A DNA stretch of 64,000 nucleotides. Origin: Secundilactobacillus collinoides DSM 20515 = JCM 1123. GTDB lineage: Bacteria > Bacillota > Bacilli > Lactobacillales > Lactobacillaceae. Location of the stretch: contig NZ_AYYR01000009.1 of assembly GCF_001435975.1 (NCBI RefSeq), forward strand, positions 269,336 through 333,335, given 5' to 3'. The translations under genes and the position numbers were made by a program. Shown piece by piece: positions 36,233-44,632 of this stretch (within the stretch, counting starts at the first letter, position 1; each line of letters begins with the position of its first letter). The notes beneath the pieces are model-generated. The model was given only the letters and a program-made list of their open reading frames with translations, did not search any database and was not told where the DNA came from.

Positions 36233-36275
36233 AGGCCCCAACTAAACGCCTCATTCCGGGGTTTAGTTGGGGCCT
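36233..36275. terminator. long hairpin, probable bidirectional terminator
   Basis: AGGCCCCAACTAAAC and its exact complement (15 bp) around a 13-nt loop. The core CCCCAACTAAA is shared with the hairpin at 40450-40507. It lies between convergent genes. Confidence 0.7.
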
Positions 36276-36379
36276 CATTTGGTAGCAAAGCAGTTGTTTC
36301 TATGCAGAGTGGACACAATCACCGCAAACCAAGTACTTGTGCCATTCTCTTATTTCAAACAATAATGTATTAACAGATG

Positions 36380-37543
36380 TTATTGCGCTACAGAACGCAG
36401 TACCTTCATCAATTCAGCCTTGGTTTCAAACCCAACACCGGGAATTTGCGGCAAAGCGACATACCCGTTTTCAATCTGAATATCATCAGCGAACCCACCA
36501 AATGGTTCGAAAATACCAGGGTAGGATTCATTCCCACCTAATTTAAGGCCAGCTGCGATGTTTAACGACATTTGGTGTCCACCATGCGGAATGCAACGCC
36601 GTGATGACCAGCCATTTTCCTTCAACATCTTTAATGTTTTCATGTATTCAACAAGGCCGTAACTTAGGGCACAGTCAAACTGCAAATAATCCTTGTCTGG
36701 TCGCATACCGCCATAGCGGATGAGGTTACGGGCATCCTGCATAGAGAAGAGATTTTCACCAGTCGCCATGGTGTTCTTGTAGTGTTTGCCCAATTCATTT
36801 TGCAGGTCGTAGTCCAGTGGGTCACCGGGCTCTTCGTACCAGAACAGGTCGTATGGTTCCAATGCCTCGGCATATTTGATAGCCGTTGGCAGATCTAAAC
36901 GACCATTGGCATCAACCGCCAAATTTTTGCCGGCTGGGACGACCTTCAGAGCGGCTTCGATTCGGCGAATGTCTTCCTCCAGCGAGTTACCGATCTTCAT
37001 CTTGACAACGCTGTAACCGAGATCCAGATATCCCTTTAATTCATTTTGCAACATGGTGTCATCTTTACCCGGTTGATAATAACCGCCGGCTGCGTATACG
37101 AACACTTTGTCGTCTGGATGGCCGTCACCGTAGCGCTCTGACAATAGTTGATAGAGCGGCTTTTCTTCAATCTTGGCCACCGCGTCCCAAATAGCCATGT
37201 CGATGGTACCGACTGCAACTGAGCGTTCGCCATGACCGCCAGGCTTTTCATTGGTCATCATGATTTTCCAAAGTTTAAACGGATCAAGGTTTCGACCATC
37301 GTCAGTGAGGTAGTCCGCTGGCTTACTCTCCATGATCCGAGGAATCATCCGTGTGTTGATGATACCGCTGGGAGCATAGCGGCCGTTAGAGTTAAACCCA
37401 TACCCGATAACGGGTTTGCCATCACGAATTACATCGGTTACAACGGCAACGGCTGATACATCCATCTTTGAGAAATCAATGTATGCATTCTTAATGCTTG
37501 AACTAATTGGCACCGGTTTTTCTTTAATCTCGACAATCTTCAT
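36380..37543 (-). CDS. tarD: D(-)-tartrate dehydratase, enolase superfamily
   Basis: 387 residues, GGAGG 9 nt before the ATG. It agrees closely with the Bradyrhizobium japonicum D-tartrate dehydratase: NAYIDFSKM, VIGYGFNSNGRYAPSG, NEKPGGHGERSVAVGTIDMA, FVYAAGGYYQPGKDD. Catalytic lysines are in VVKMKIG, the metal ligands in AVDANGR, FWYEEPGD and ATGENLF, and the catalytic His in IPHGGHQMS. It turns D-tartrate into oxaloacetate without an Fe-S cluster. The enzyme supplies the same intermediate as the ttd and cit operons. Divergent from a GntR gene. Confidence 0.9.
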   Translation of the reverse strand: MKIVEIKEKPVPISSSIKNAYIDFSKMDVSAVAVVTDVIRDGKPVIGYGFNSNGRYAPSGIINTRMIPRIMESKPADYLTDDGRNLDPFKLWKIMMTNEKPGGHGERSVAVGTIDMAIWDAVAKIEEKPLYQLLSERYGDGHPDDKVFVYAAGGYYQPGKDDTMLQNELKGYLDLGYSVVKMKIGNSLEEDIRRIEAALKVVPAGKNLAVDANGRLDLPTAIKYAEALEPYDLFWYEEPGDPLDYDLQNELGKHYKNTMATGENLFSMQDARNLIRYGGMRPDKDYLQFDCALSYGLVEYMKTLKMLKENGWSSRRCIPHGGHQMSLNIAAGLKLGGNESYPGIFEPFGGFADDIQIENGYVALPQIPGVGFETKAELMKVLRSVAQ

Positions 37544-37619
37544 AGTAATAGCCTCCGTATCGTCATCTCAGTTTATCTGTTTCAAAGTGACATTAGTGTT
37601 GATTACGGCTATATCATAG

Positions 37620-37635
37620 TTAATGTATACATTAA
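37620..37635. promoter_or_regulatory. perfect palindrome, probable GntR operator
   Basis: TTAATGTATACATTAA is a perfect 16-bp palindrome in the divergent interval; its TGTATACA core is typical of FCD-type GntR regulators. It lies about 77 bp from the dehydratase start, near the expected promoter. Confidence 0.72.
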
Positions 37636-37801
37636 TGTCAAGTCTGGTTAATCATTTCTTTGTTGAATTTTGTTTTTTATGAGGACTAAATAGGCTATTA
37701 GGAAGCTGTTTTCGTAACAAAAAACAAGTTTTATTTGCGTCTTTTTTTATTTGAGGTGATAATAAGTAATGAATACATTATTGCGATGAAGGGACTAATT
37801 A

Positions 37802-38536
37802 ATGACTATGGCAGAACAATCGAAACTTGCACAAACGTTGCGGGCCTACAAGACTAAGGCACAGGGGACATCATTGACACAAAAAGCCTACTGGATACTG
37901 CTGACTGCTATTAGGGAATTAACCTTGCAACCAGGGAAATCATTTCTAGAACGAGAAATTGTTGACTTGTTGGAAATGAGTCGCACGCCGATCCATGAAG
38001 CCTTGATTCGTTTGGAGGTTGAGGGCTGGATCACTATTATTCCGCGAAAAGGGTTTACTGTCGCTCCGATTTTAGAAGCAACCATTACTGAAATATCTCA
38101 AATTTCGGAATCACTGGACGGGTTAGCCGCACAATTAGCCGCTGAGAACATGGCCAACCAAGACATTGCTCAGTTGGAGATGGAGATTACACTTCAAGAA
38201 AAAGCGATGTACGATAATGATTTAAAAGAATACGTCAACATTGATCAAAAATTTCATCAGCTGATTATCAACCAGGTATCAAACAACCGCCTCAAAACGT
38301 TGATTGGCAGTTACTCGGATCAACTTTACCGGGCTCGGTTATACACGATCAATGACCGCCAGTTCCCAATGCATTCGATTCAAGAACACCGGGCTATTGT
38401 TGCCGCTTTGCAAATTAAAGATGGTTCGGCAGCTCGTCAACTGATGGAATTTCATCGGGAACGCGGCGGCAAAGAAATTGCGCACATTATTCAGCAAAAA
38501 GCAGCGGGGAATAACGCAAACGCAAATCAAGATTAA
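37802..38536 (+). CDS. GntR-family regulator (FadR/FCD subfamily)
   Basis: 244 residues, GAAGGGA 7 nt upstream. N-terminal winged helix with LEREIVDLLEMSRTPIHEAL; C-terminal all-helical FCD domain with the metal/ligand residues in NIDQKFHQLIINQVSNNRL and SIQEHRAIVAAL, HRERGG. Such proteins commonly bind carboxylic or sugar acids and repress a neighbouring catabolic gene. Divergence from tarD and the palindrome between them point to a D-tartrate (or product) sensor. Confidence 0.85.
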   Translation: MTMAEQSKLAQTLRAYKTKAQGTSLTQKAYWILLTAIRELTLQPGKSFLEREIVDLLEMSRTPIHEALIRLEVEGWITIIPRKGFTVAPILEATITEISQISESLDGLAAQLAAENMANQDIAQLEMEITLQEKAMYDNDLKEYVNIDQKFHQLIINQVSNNRLKTLIGSYSDQLYRARLYTINDRQFPMHSIQEHRAIVAALQIKDGSAARQLMEFHRERGGKEIAHIIQQKAAGNNANANQD

Positions 38537-38561
38537 GTCTGAATTGATGGGTAACGCTACA

Positions 38562-38581
38562 GTCACTGTCGGAACAGTGAC
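38562..38581. other. inverted repeat between GntR gene and acetyltransferase gene
   Basis: GTCACTGT CGGA ACAGTGAC is a perfect 8-bp stem without T-run; it may be an operator or a weak terminator. Confidence 0.4.
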
Positions 38582-38616
38582 GACTTAGCAGCAAAGGTCT
38601 GAAAGGAAAGGTTAAA

Positions 38617-39204
38617 ATGAGTGTTTTAAACATGATGGAACGGATGACACCTTACGTGATTGCAGGTGAAAAAATGCCAGTAGATAAAATGGACTTGGCA
38701 GATCATCTTTGCTGGCAATTGAATCAATTGGACCCGGCGGCAGACGCTGCTCGACATCAGATAATGTCTGAATTGTTCGGCACCGTTCATTCAGATACGT
38801 TTATCAAGGGCGGCTTTCATTGTGATTATGGGTTCAACATTCATTTTCAAGGATACGCATGGGTGAACTATAACTGTTCAATTCTTGATACATCGCCAGT
38901 TACCATTGGGGCGGGGGCGTTTATTGCGCCACAGGTCGTTTTTGCCTGCTCTGCCCACCCCCTATTGGCGACTCAGCGGGTTGATGAGGGCTTGATGACC
39001 AGTGCGCCGATTACGTTGGCGGATAACGTTTGGATCGGGGCGGGGAGTGTCATCATGGGCGGCGTGACGATTGGTACCAGCAGTATTATTGGCGCTGGCA
39101 GCGTTGTGAATAAAGACATTCCCGCCGGAGTAGTTGCCATGGGCAGCCCTTGCAAGGTTTATCGGAAGGTCACCGAGGCTGACCGAATTAACCTGAAAAA
39201 GTAA
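38617..39204 (+). CDS. hexapeptide-repeat O-acetyltransferase (maltose/galactoside acetyltransferase type)
   Basis: 195 residues, GGAAAGG upstream. After an N-terminal helical cap (about residues 1-55) comes a left-handed beta helix: SPVTIGAGAFIAPQV, APITLADNVWIGAGSVIMGG and the LbH tail VTIGTSSIIGAGSVVNKDI. The catalytic His is in FACSAHPL. Family enzymes transfer acetyl from acetyl-CoA to sugars, possibly as detoxification. The gene is not obviously linked to its neighbours. Confidence 0.85.
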   Translation: MSVLNMMERMTPYVIAGEKMPVDKMDLADHLCWQLNQLDPAADAARHQIMSELFGTVHSDTFIKGGFHCDYGFNIHFQGYAWVNYNCSILDTSPVTIGAGAFIAPQVVFACSAHPLLATQRVDEGLMTSAPITLADNVWIGAGSVIMGGVTIGTSSIIGAGSVVNKDIPAGVVAMGSPCKVYRKVTEADRINLKK

Positions 39205-39324
39205 CAATATCGGGCCGTCCCGTTTTGTATGTCATTTAAATTTCAATTCACTTCAATTTCTAATCAATGGTATCCTTAAGATAAGAGACCAAGAGGACCG
39301 CGGAAGTTAGGTGAACAATAACGG

Positions 39325-40206
39325 ATGAATACACGAGATTTAGCATACTTTAAAGCATTAGTTGAACAACGTAATTACACCGCGGTGGCGGAACAGTTTT
39401 CTGTGTCGCAGCCCACGGTAACGCAGGCGATTCAGCGGCTTGAAAAAGAATTCGACACGAAACTGATTCAGCATGATCGCGCGCAGCATAAGACGAACAT
39501 CACCCGGTCGGGCCAATTGTTGTATGAAAAAGCAACCATGATTCAGCACAACATTATGTTGGCGCATCAAGAAATCGAAGGGGCAAAGCAAAGCAAGATC
39601 CGCTTTGGCTTGCCGCCGACCATTGGCACGATGCATTTCCCACGGGTGGCAGGCAAATTGCTTCAGGCAGGTCTGTTGCAGCGGCTGGACGTGTTTGAAA
39701 CGGGGTCGGATGAACTCTATTCTGAACTGCTGGCCGGACACATCGATATTGCATTGTTGGGGTCCGTCCTGCCCATGCGCTCACCCGAGTTGAACGTGAC
39801 CCATCTTGGCAGCCGACCATTCAAGATCGTTGTGTCACCTGAACATCCGCTTGCCGATGTCAAAGCCGTTAGCTTTAAAGACTTGGGCAACGAAAACTTT
39901 ATCACGCTGAATGGCAAGTTCGTGCATCCAAAGGCGTTCAAGGCCTACTGTGACTATGCCGGCATTACGCCAAACGTGGTCTACAGCACGCCGGATATTT
40001 TTTGGATCAAAAGCTTGATCAAAGCAAACCTCGGTGTTGCCATGCTGGTTAGTGATGCAGTGACTGACGCTGATCCGCTGACGAGCCTGTACATTACGGA
40101 CCCGTTGCCGGAACGATTTAACATTTCGGTGGCAACGCGGAAGGATTACGTACTGACGGAAGATGAAGAGCGATTGGTTAGGATTTTGAATGAGATGAAC
40201 GTGTAA
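39325..40206 (+). CDS. LysR-family regulator, MleR-like
   Basis: 293 residues; ATG at 39325, with AGGTGA about 10 nt upstream. The start MNTRDLAYFKALVEQRNYTA and VAEQFSVSQPTVTQAIQRLE resembles MleR, regulator of malolactic genes in lactic acid bacteria. No malolactic enzyme gene is in the window, so the target is unknown. The effector domain covers residues 90-293. Confidence 0.8.
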   Translation: MNTRDLAYFKALVEQRNYTAVAEQFSVSQPTVTQAIQRLEKEFDTKLIQHDRAQHKTNITRSGQLLYEKATMIQHNIMLAHQEIEGAKQSKIRFGLPPTIGTMHFPRVAGKLLQAGLLQRLDVFETGSDELYSELLAGHIDIALLGSVLPMRSPELNVTHLGSRPFKIVVSPEHPLADVKAVSFKDLGNENFITLNGKFVHPKAFKAYCDYAGITPNVVYSTPDIFWIKSLIKANLGVAMLVSDAVTDADPLTSLYITDPLPERFNISVATRKDYVLTEDEERLVRILNEMNV

Positions 40207-40230
40207 GAGAGTGAAACACGCCGCCCCCTG

Positions 40231-40401
40231 CCTTGTGCAACTCGTTTCCGCTCGGTAGCCAAGTCAGATCGTTTTTAACATTCATCTCCTTGTGCAACTC
40301 GTTTCCGCTCGGTAGCCAAAAAAGAGCGGTTTTGACCTTCATCTCTTTGTGTAACTCGTCCCACTAGGTTGCCAAGAAAGTGTGTTTTTAAATATATCTC
40401 T
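40231..40401. repeat. three tandem 57-bp repeats
   Basis: Units begin at 40231, 40288 and 40345, each with CTTGTGCAACTCGTTTCCGC (third copy diverged), then CGGTAGCCAA, a variable stretch and ATCT. They lie downstream of the LysR gene. The unit shares CCTTGTGCAAC with the ends of the palindromic elements. No coding capacity and too few units, of the wrong kind, for CRISPR. Confidence 0.75.
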
Positions 40402-40449
40402 TTTACTAATCGTACGAAGAGAGCGGGGCAAAGGCAATTCTGCTCCCGG

Positions 40450-40507
40450 AATATAAGAGACCCCAACTAAAACCCGATTGGGAGTTTTAGTTGGGGTCTC
40501 TTATATT
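40450..40507. terminator. very long perfect hairpin
   Basis: Arms of 24 bp (40450-40473 and 40484-40507) begin AATATAAGAGACCCCAACT; the loop can pair further with one bulge. It is related to the hairpins at 28192 and 36233 and again lies between convergent genes. Confidence 0.78.
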
Positions 40508-40582
40508 GTCGGAAGTGGTTTTTTGCTGCGCATTTAGGCATGTTTATCTGTAGTATAGCGTTTTGACTCAGTCTTTTGTGTG

Positions 40583-41041
40583 TTAAGATTCATCGCCAAA
40601 CGGCAACGTATTTTGATAAATTGGAGTTTCACGCAGATCATAAATCGAAACCGTCCCAGTGTACACTTCCATCACCCGTAGAAGCACCTTCTTTTCCGGC
40701 GTTGGGTAGATGCTGTTCAAGTATGGGTAGGCTTCAAAAATCTCCGGCATTAATGCGGTTCCAGCATCGCGGACTTTGCCATTCACTGTGATAGCAAATG
40801 AGGACAGGGTTTCTTCGCCCTTCAAGCCGGTCATTGCCAAGTTTGGATTATCTTGGAGCTGGGCGTAAAAGCCCTTCGTCTTGCCAGTTGTAAAGTAAAG
40901 CTTGCCGTCTTTCGGGAACAGCGTATCAATGATGCGGGATTGTGGTTTGTTGTCACCGTCAACGGTTGAGACGACCGTGGCGTGGATATCGTTTGCCAGC
41001 GACTTGAGATAGTCGGCGGCAGTCATGGTTTCATGATTCAT
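40583..41041 (-). CDS. pyridoxamine 5'-phosphate oxidase-family (FMN split-barrel) protein
   Basis: 152 residues from the ATG at 41041 (MNHETMTAADYL), chosen because the paralogue at 47874-48326 starts MNHQTMTTDDYL; the frame extends 25 codons upstream. The split-barrel core has IHATVVSTVDGDNKPQSRII, DGKLYFTTGKTKGFYAQL and LRVMEVYTGTVSIYDL. Proteins of this type bind FMN and act as small flavin reductases or oxidases. Function is unknown. Confidence 0.78.
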   Translation of the reverse strand: MNHETMTAADYLKSLANDIHATVVSTVDGDNKPQSRIIDTLFPKDGKLYFTTGKTKGFYAQLQDNPNLAMTGLKGEETLSSFAITVNGKVRDAGTALMPEIFEAYPYLNSIYPTPEKKVLLRVMEVYTGTVSIYDLRETPIYQNTLPFGDES

Positions 41042-41152
41042 GTTAAGCGCTTCTTTCTTCACGAAATTTAGTAGAACATTATGATTATTATACGGTTTAT
41101 TTCGTGAATTAGACATTAGGAACGCTTGCGATATTCATAGAAAAAATGAATT

Positions 41153-42046
41153 TTATGGTTTTGTAACGTCTAGCAAACTGCCTTTTTCTTGTGCGACAAC
41201 CATAGCCGCCAACTGGTTTGCGTGTTGAACGGCTTCAGTGAATGGGGCGCCCTGATTCAACGCTGCTAATAATCCGCCGCAATGCGTGTCACCAGCACCA
41301 ATCGTATTGACCACGTGAACGGGATCCACCGGCATAATTGCGCTTGTTTGACCATCGTTATAGTAACAGCCCCTTGCTCCTAACGTGACTACGACGGGCT
41401 GATGCGTCAGTTCAAACAACGCCGTCAGTTTTTTCGGCAGCGATTGCGGGCCCGGCACCAAATAATTAAGTTCAGTTTCATTACAGTGAATCAGCACATT
41501 TGTGTCAAACAAGTGCTGGCGTGTTCGCTCAGATAGAAATGAAATTCGCGGGGAAGTATCAAACAGCACGGTTGCGTCAGGTCGACGTCGCGACAGCGCA
41601 TCTAAAATAACCGAGCCAGTCGTTTCATTTTCCAATTCGTAACCACTGACGTAGAAGTAATCATAGTCCGTTAACATAATGTTATCGAACCACTTGGGCT
41701 GCCAAAGCTGCTCGACGCCGTTGATGGTCAGGAAACTGCGTTCACCATTCGGTTCGACAAAAGCCACATCCCACCCGTTATCTGCATCGGTGACTGAGAG
41801 ACGTTGCGAGATTTGATTTTTATTTAAAGTTTCTCGGACTTGATTGGCGTATTGCCCCTGGCCAACTGGTACAAACAGGTCAACCGGACTCTGTGCATAG
41901 CGGATGGCGCCATACACGTTAAAGGCCGACCCGCCAACGCGATACCCCTGCAGGTTTCCAGTGACATCATCACCAGTCTGTGGCAATTTTGGCACGTGAA
42001 CTAAAACATCTACAAAGGCAGCGCCAATGACCAATATTTTTCCCAT
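41153..42046 (-). CDS. PfkB-family carbohydrate kinase
   Basis: 297 residues; the ATG overlaps the permease stop by 1 nt (ATGA). The ribokinase fold shows the N-terminal VIGAAFVDVLVHVPKLPQTG, GGSAFNVYGAIRYAQ, and the anion-hole/catalytic motif NTIGAGDTHCGGLLAAL. Substrates of the family include ribose, nucleosides and pseudouridine. In E. coli, YegV (same family) sits with an ADP-ribosylglycohydrolase-like protein and a nucleoside transporter, so a ribosyl compound is the likely substrate here. Confidence 0.85.
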   Translation of the reverse strand: MGKILVIGAAFVDVLVHVPKLPQTGDDVTGNLQGYRVGGSAFNVYGAIRYAQSPVDLFVPVGQGQYANQVRETLNKNQISQRLSVTDADNGWDVAFVEPNGERSFLTINGVEQLWQPKWFDNIMLTDYDYFYVSGYELENETTGSVILDALSRRRPDATVLFDTSPRISFLSERTRQHLFDTNVLIHCNETELNYLVPGPQSLPKKLTALFELTHQPVVVTLGARGCYYNDGQTSAIMPVDPVHVVNTIGAGDTHCGGLLAALNQGAPFTEAVQHANQLAAMVVAQEKGSLLDVTKP

Positions 42047-43422
42047 CAGGCCACCTTCTCACTGGAATCTGGCGTCCGAGAACCGCTAAGCAGTTTCGCA
42101 ATGATGATGCAAACAATGGCTGCCAATGCCGAAACGAACACACCCAGACTGTTATCACGGAAAATCCCGTGGGCAAACGGGCCGCTCCAAACAGCATTGT
42201 TGGTGAATAGGAAACCAGTCACCGTTGCGATGATCCAGGAAATGATGCCGCCCCAATTATAGTGAACGGCACTATCTGGTTTCATGAGCGCGACATCGTA
42301 CCCATGCTTGCGCGACATGAGACTGTCTCCCAAGAAGATGGCAACCCAGCTGGCGAGGCAAATACCTAAGAAGTTCAGAAAAATTTCAAAATTACTCAAA
42401 AAATTACCAGAAATAAAGAGCACATAAATGGGAATTGCGATGATGATCACTCCATGAATCAGTAGTGAAGTCCGCTGTGACACGTTAATGCCAATTGTTG
42501 CCAGATTGATCCGAGCTGACCTTAAGGAAATGATACATTGCGGAATCAGGCCGCCAGCGGCAACCAGAAAATAGACCACACCCAACCAGTTTGGCAGGAC
42601 GCCATACATGACACCAAAGGGATCACCGGTTGTTGCGAGTGTTGGTTCAATGGTGCTAAGGAGCACACCGCCAGCCATTAAAATGAACAGAGGAACAGCG
42701 CCGCCCATGGTCGTTGCCCAAAAAGTCGCTGCGGGTTTAGTTCCCGGTTTTGCGTAAGCCCCCCAGTCGGCTGCGGCCATCGACCAGGAAATACCGGACC
42801 CGGCCGCCACAATACTGATAGCCGGAAGAACGCCGGTCACCCAGTTGCCGCTTGGCAGTTTTAATGCGGCTGACCAGTGTGCTTTGACAAGAAAAATTCC
42901 CATGATCACAATCGTGAGAATCCCAAAAATATAACTCAACCAAGTTTGAATTTTAGCTAGCGTGGCTTCTTTCAGGAGCCCGGACAGCAGTACCAGACCG
43001 CCGAAAATGAGCAGCGCAATCGCTCGTGTGACGTCATTTTTTACGACGTGGATCACACCGAACATCGACATTAAAAGCAGCGTGCCGGTGATGACGTTGA
43101 CGGCCAGCCAGCCGACCATGTTGAACCAGGCGATGGCGTTTGGAATCTTGTTGCCGCGGGTCCCGTAAGCTGCCCGACTGAGTTTGAACGTTGTTACGCC
43201 TTCCCGTTGTCCTAACATAGCCACCCAACCGGGCACTAGAAACGAGAGCAATCCAATGAGCGCAGCCAGAATTGATTGCAGAAACGACAGGTGATAACTA
43301 ACAATGATAGCGCCATATACAAAGCCCATGATGCCAATGTTGGCGGCAAACCAGTTATAAAATAATTTACTAGAGGTCAACGTTTTATCTTGCTCGGGTA
43401 CTTTGACACTTTGTTCATCCAT
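42046..43422 (-). CDS. NCS1-family nucleobase/nucleoside permease
   Basis: 458 residues, AGGAGG 8 nt upstream inside the end of the preceding gene. About 12 hydrophobic helices. The conserved NWFAANIGIMGFVYGAII start and the region GSGISWSMAAADWGAYAKPG belong to the nucleobase:cation symporter-1 family (cytosine, purine, allantoin, hydantoin and thiamine-type substrates). Neighbours that act on ribosyl groups suggest a nucleoside or pyridine ribonucleoside. Confidence 0.83.
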   Translation of the reverse strand: MDEQSVKVPEQDKTLTSSKLFYNWFAANIGIMGFVYGAIIVSYHLSFLQSILAALIGLLSFLVPGWVAMLGQREGVTTFKLSRAAYGTRGNKIPNAIAWFNMVGWLAVNVITGTLLLMSMFGVIHVVKNDVTRAIALLIFGGLVLLSGLLKEATLAKIQTWLSYIFGILTIVIMGIFLVKAHWSAALKLPSGNWVTGVLPAISIVAAGSGISWSMAAADWGAYAKPGTKPAATFWATTMGGAVPLFILMAGGVLLSTIEPTLATTGDPFGVMYGVLPNWLGVVYFLVAAGGLIPQCIISLRSARINLATIGINVSQRTSLLIHGVIIIAIPIYVLFISGNFLSNFEIFLNFLGICLASWVAIFLGDSLMSRKHGYDVALMKPDSAVHYNWGGIISWIIATVTGFLFTNNAVWSGPFAHGIFRDNSLGVFVSALAAIVCIIIAKLLSGSRTPDSSEKVA

Positions 43423-43425
43423 ATC

Positions 43426-44445
43426 TTATTCCTCCTGTGAAGGTGACTGGTGGACTGTAAACTGAAGAATGGCAGCGGCGTAATCGTGTAGATCGTGTGT
43501 CGGGTTGGCTTCGTCGATCGTTTTGAGCCAATCAGAATCAATTGACTGCACACCATTTTTCGCCCCGCAGATAGCGGTTGCCATGGCGCCAATGGTGTCA
43601 GTGTCGCCGCCCAGGTTGGCGCAAAGCAGGGCACAATCTTTGACGTTCCGAGTATAGTAAGCAATTGTCACGGCGGCAGGGATACTTTCAGACACCATCG
43701 TGCCGGTACCGACTAAATCACGCAGCGCGGCCATGAATCCTAGTTCATCGGTGCGGTACGTGTGCGCAAGGCGAATGCCCAATTGCAGCCGATTTTTCGT
43801 GTGGGCGGCCCAGGTTGGCGCGCCAGCTTTAAACGCCAAATCATTCACTAATTCTGCAAATTGGAGAATGTCTTCCCATGATTGGTCCGCAACCGCAGCG
43901 GTGACTGCGCCGGCGATCATCGCCGCGCCGCTTAGCGCTACATCACTGGCATGGGTGATGCGTGTAATCTGGACGACCATGTCGACCAATTCGGTTGGTT
44001 GGGAAGGTGTAAAGAGTGCACCGATGGGCGCAATGCGCATTCCGGCACCATTAGTAAGCGCCTTGGCAGTGAAGGGTGCAGGGTCGTTTCCTTCACGAAC
44101 GGCCGTTAATGCGGCCTTGCTGCTAGGACCCAGGACGTTGTTATCCCATGCATGGACGGCTTCTGCCCAGGTCATAATACGCTGGACCAGACTATGCTGA
44201 TCGGGAACCCAATTTGTTGCGATCAATGAATCCAAAATGGCCAACGCCTGATTCGTATCATCCGTGTACTGTCCCTTGGTAAAATGCTTTGCGATGTCGT
44301 TGCTTACCGGTCCATCTAGAAATGTCGTGATCTTGCCAAACGCCTGCTGAATCTGCGATACCGGCCACAACTCAGAGGGCATGCCCATCGCATCGCCGAT
44401 AGCTTGACCGTAGAGTGTGCCTAAAATGTGATCTTGTTTGGTCAT
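43426..44445 (-). CDS. ADP-ribosylglycohydrolase family protein
   Basis: 339 residues, GGAAG upstream. The DraG/ARH fold carries two di-magnesium motifs: GQYTDDTNQA near residue 60 and LGGDTDTIGAMATAI near residue 279, plus GDAMGMPSE at the N terminus. Enzymes of this family remove ADP-ribose from proteins or split ribosyl bonds in small molecules. Gene order with an NCS1 permease and PfkB kinase resembles E. coli yegT-yegU-yegV. Confidence 0.87.
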   Translation of the reverse strand: MTKQDHILGTLYGQAIGDAMGMPSELWPVSQIQQAFGKITTFLDGPVSNDIAKHFTKGQYTDDTNQALAILDSLIATNWVPDQHSLVQRIMTWAEAVHAWDNNVLGPSSKAALTAVREGNDPAPFTAKALTNGAGMRIAPIGALFTPSQPTELVDMVVQITRITHASDVALSGAAMIAGAVTAAVADQSWEDILQFAELVNDLAFKAGAPTWAAHTKNRLQLGIRLAHTYRTDELGFMAALRDLVGTGTMVSESIPAAVTIAYYTRNVKDCALLCANLGGDTDTIGAMATAICGAKNGVQSIDSDWLKTIDEANPTHDLHDYAAAILQFTVHQSPSQEE

Positions 44446-44477
44446 CTGAGGCTTCCTTTCTGGTTTAAAGTCAAATC

Positions 44478-44590
44478 TACTTTTATTACTGAACAGATTC
44501 TGCTTAAACGGTCAACAAACAGTTGTGTGGTAGCCAACGCCTGTTCGAAATAAAAGTAAATAATACCTAAACACGTGTAAAATAAAAGTA
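44478..44590. promoter_or_regulatory. three copies of a 10-bp operator-like element
   Basis: AATAAAAGTA occurs at 44549-44558 and 44581-44590, starts 32 bp (three helical turns) apart, and inverted (TACTTTTATT) at 44478-44487. All are in the gap between the Nudix regulator gene and the operon it probably controls. Candidate binding sites of that regulator. Confidence 0.6.
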
Positions 44591-44632
44591 GAAACAACTT
44601 CAATCCTACTTGTTAGATAAGATAGTCGATTT

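Noticed and set aside
40231..40401. CRISPR array
   Set aside because: The 57-bp period consists of repeat nearly throughout with no unique spacers, only three units, and no cas genes nearby.
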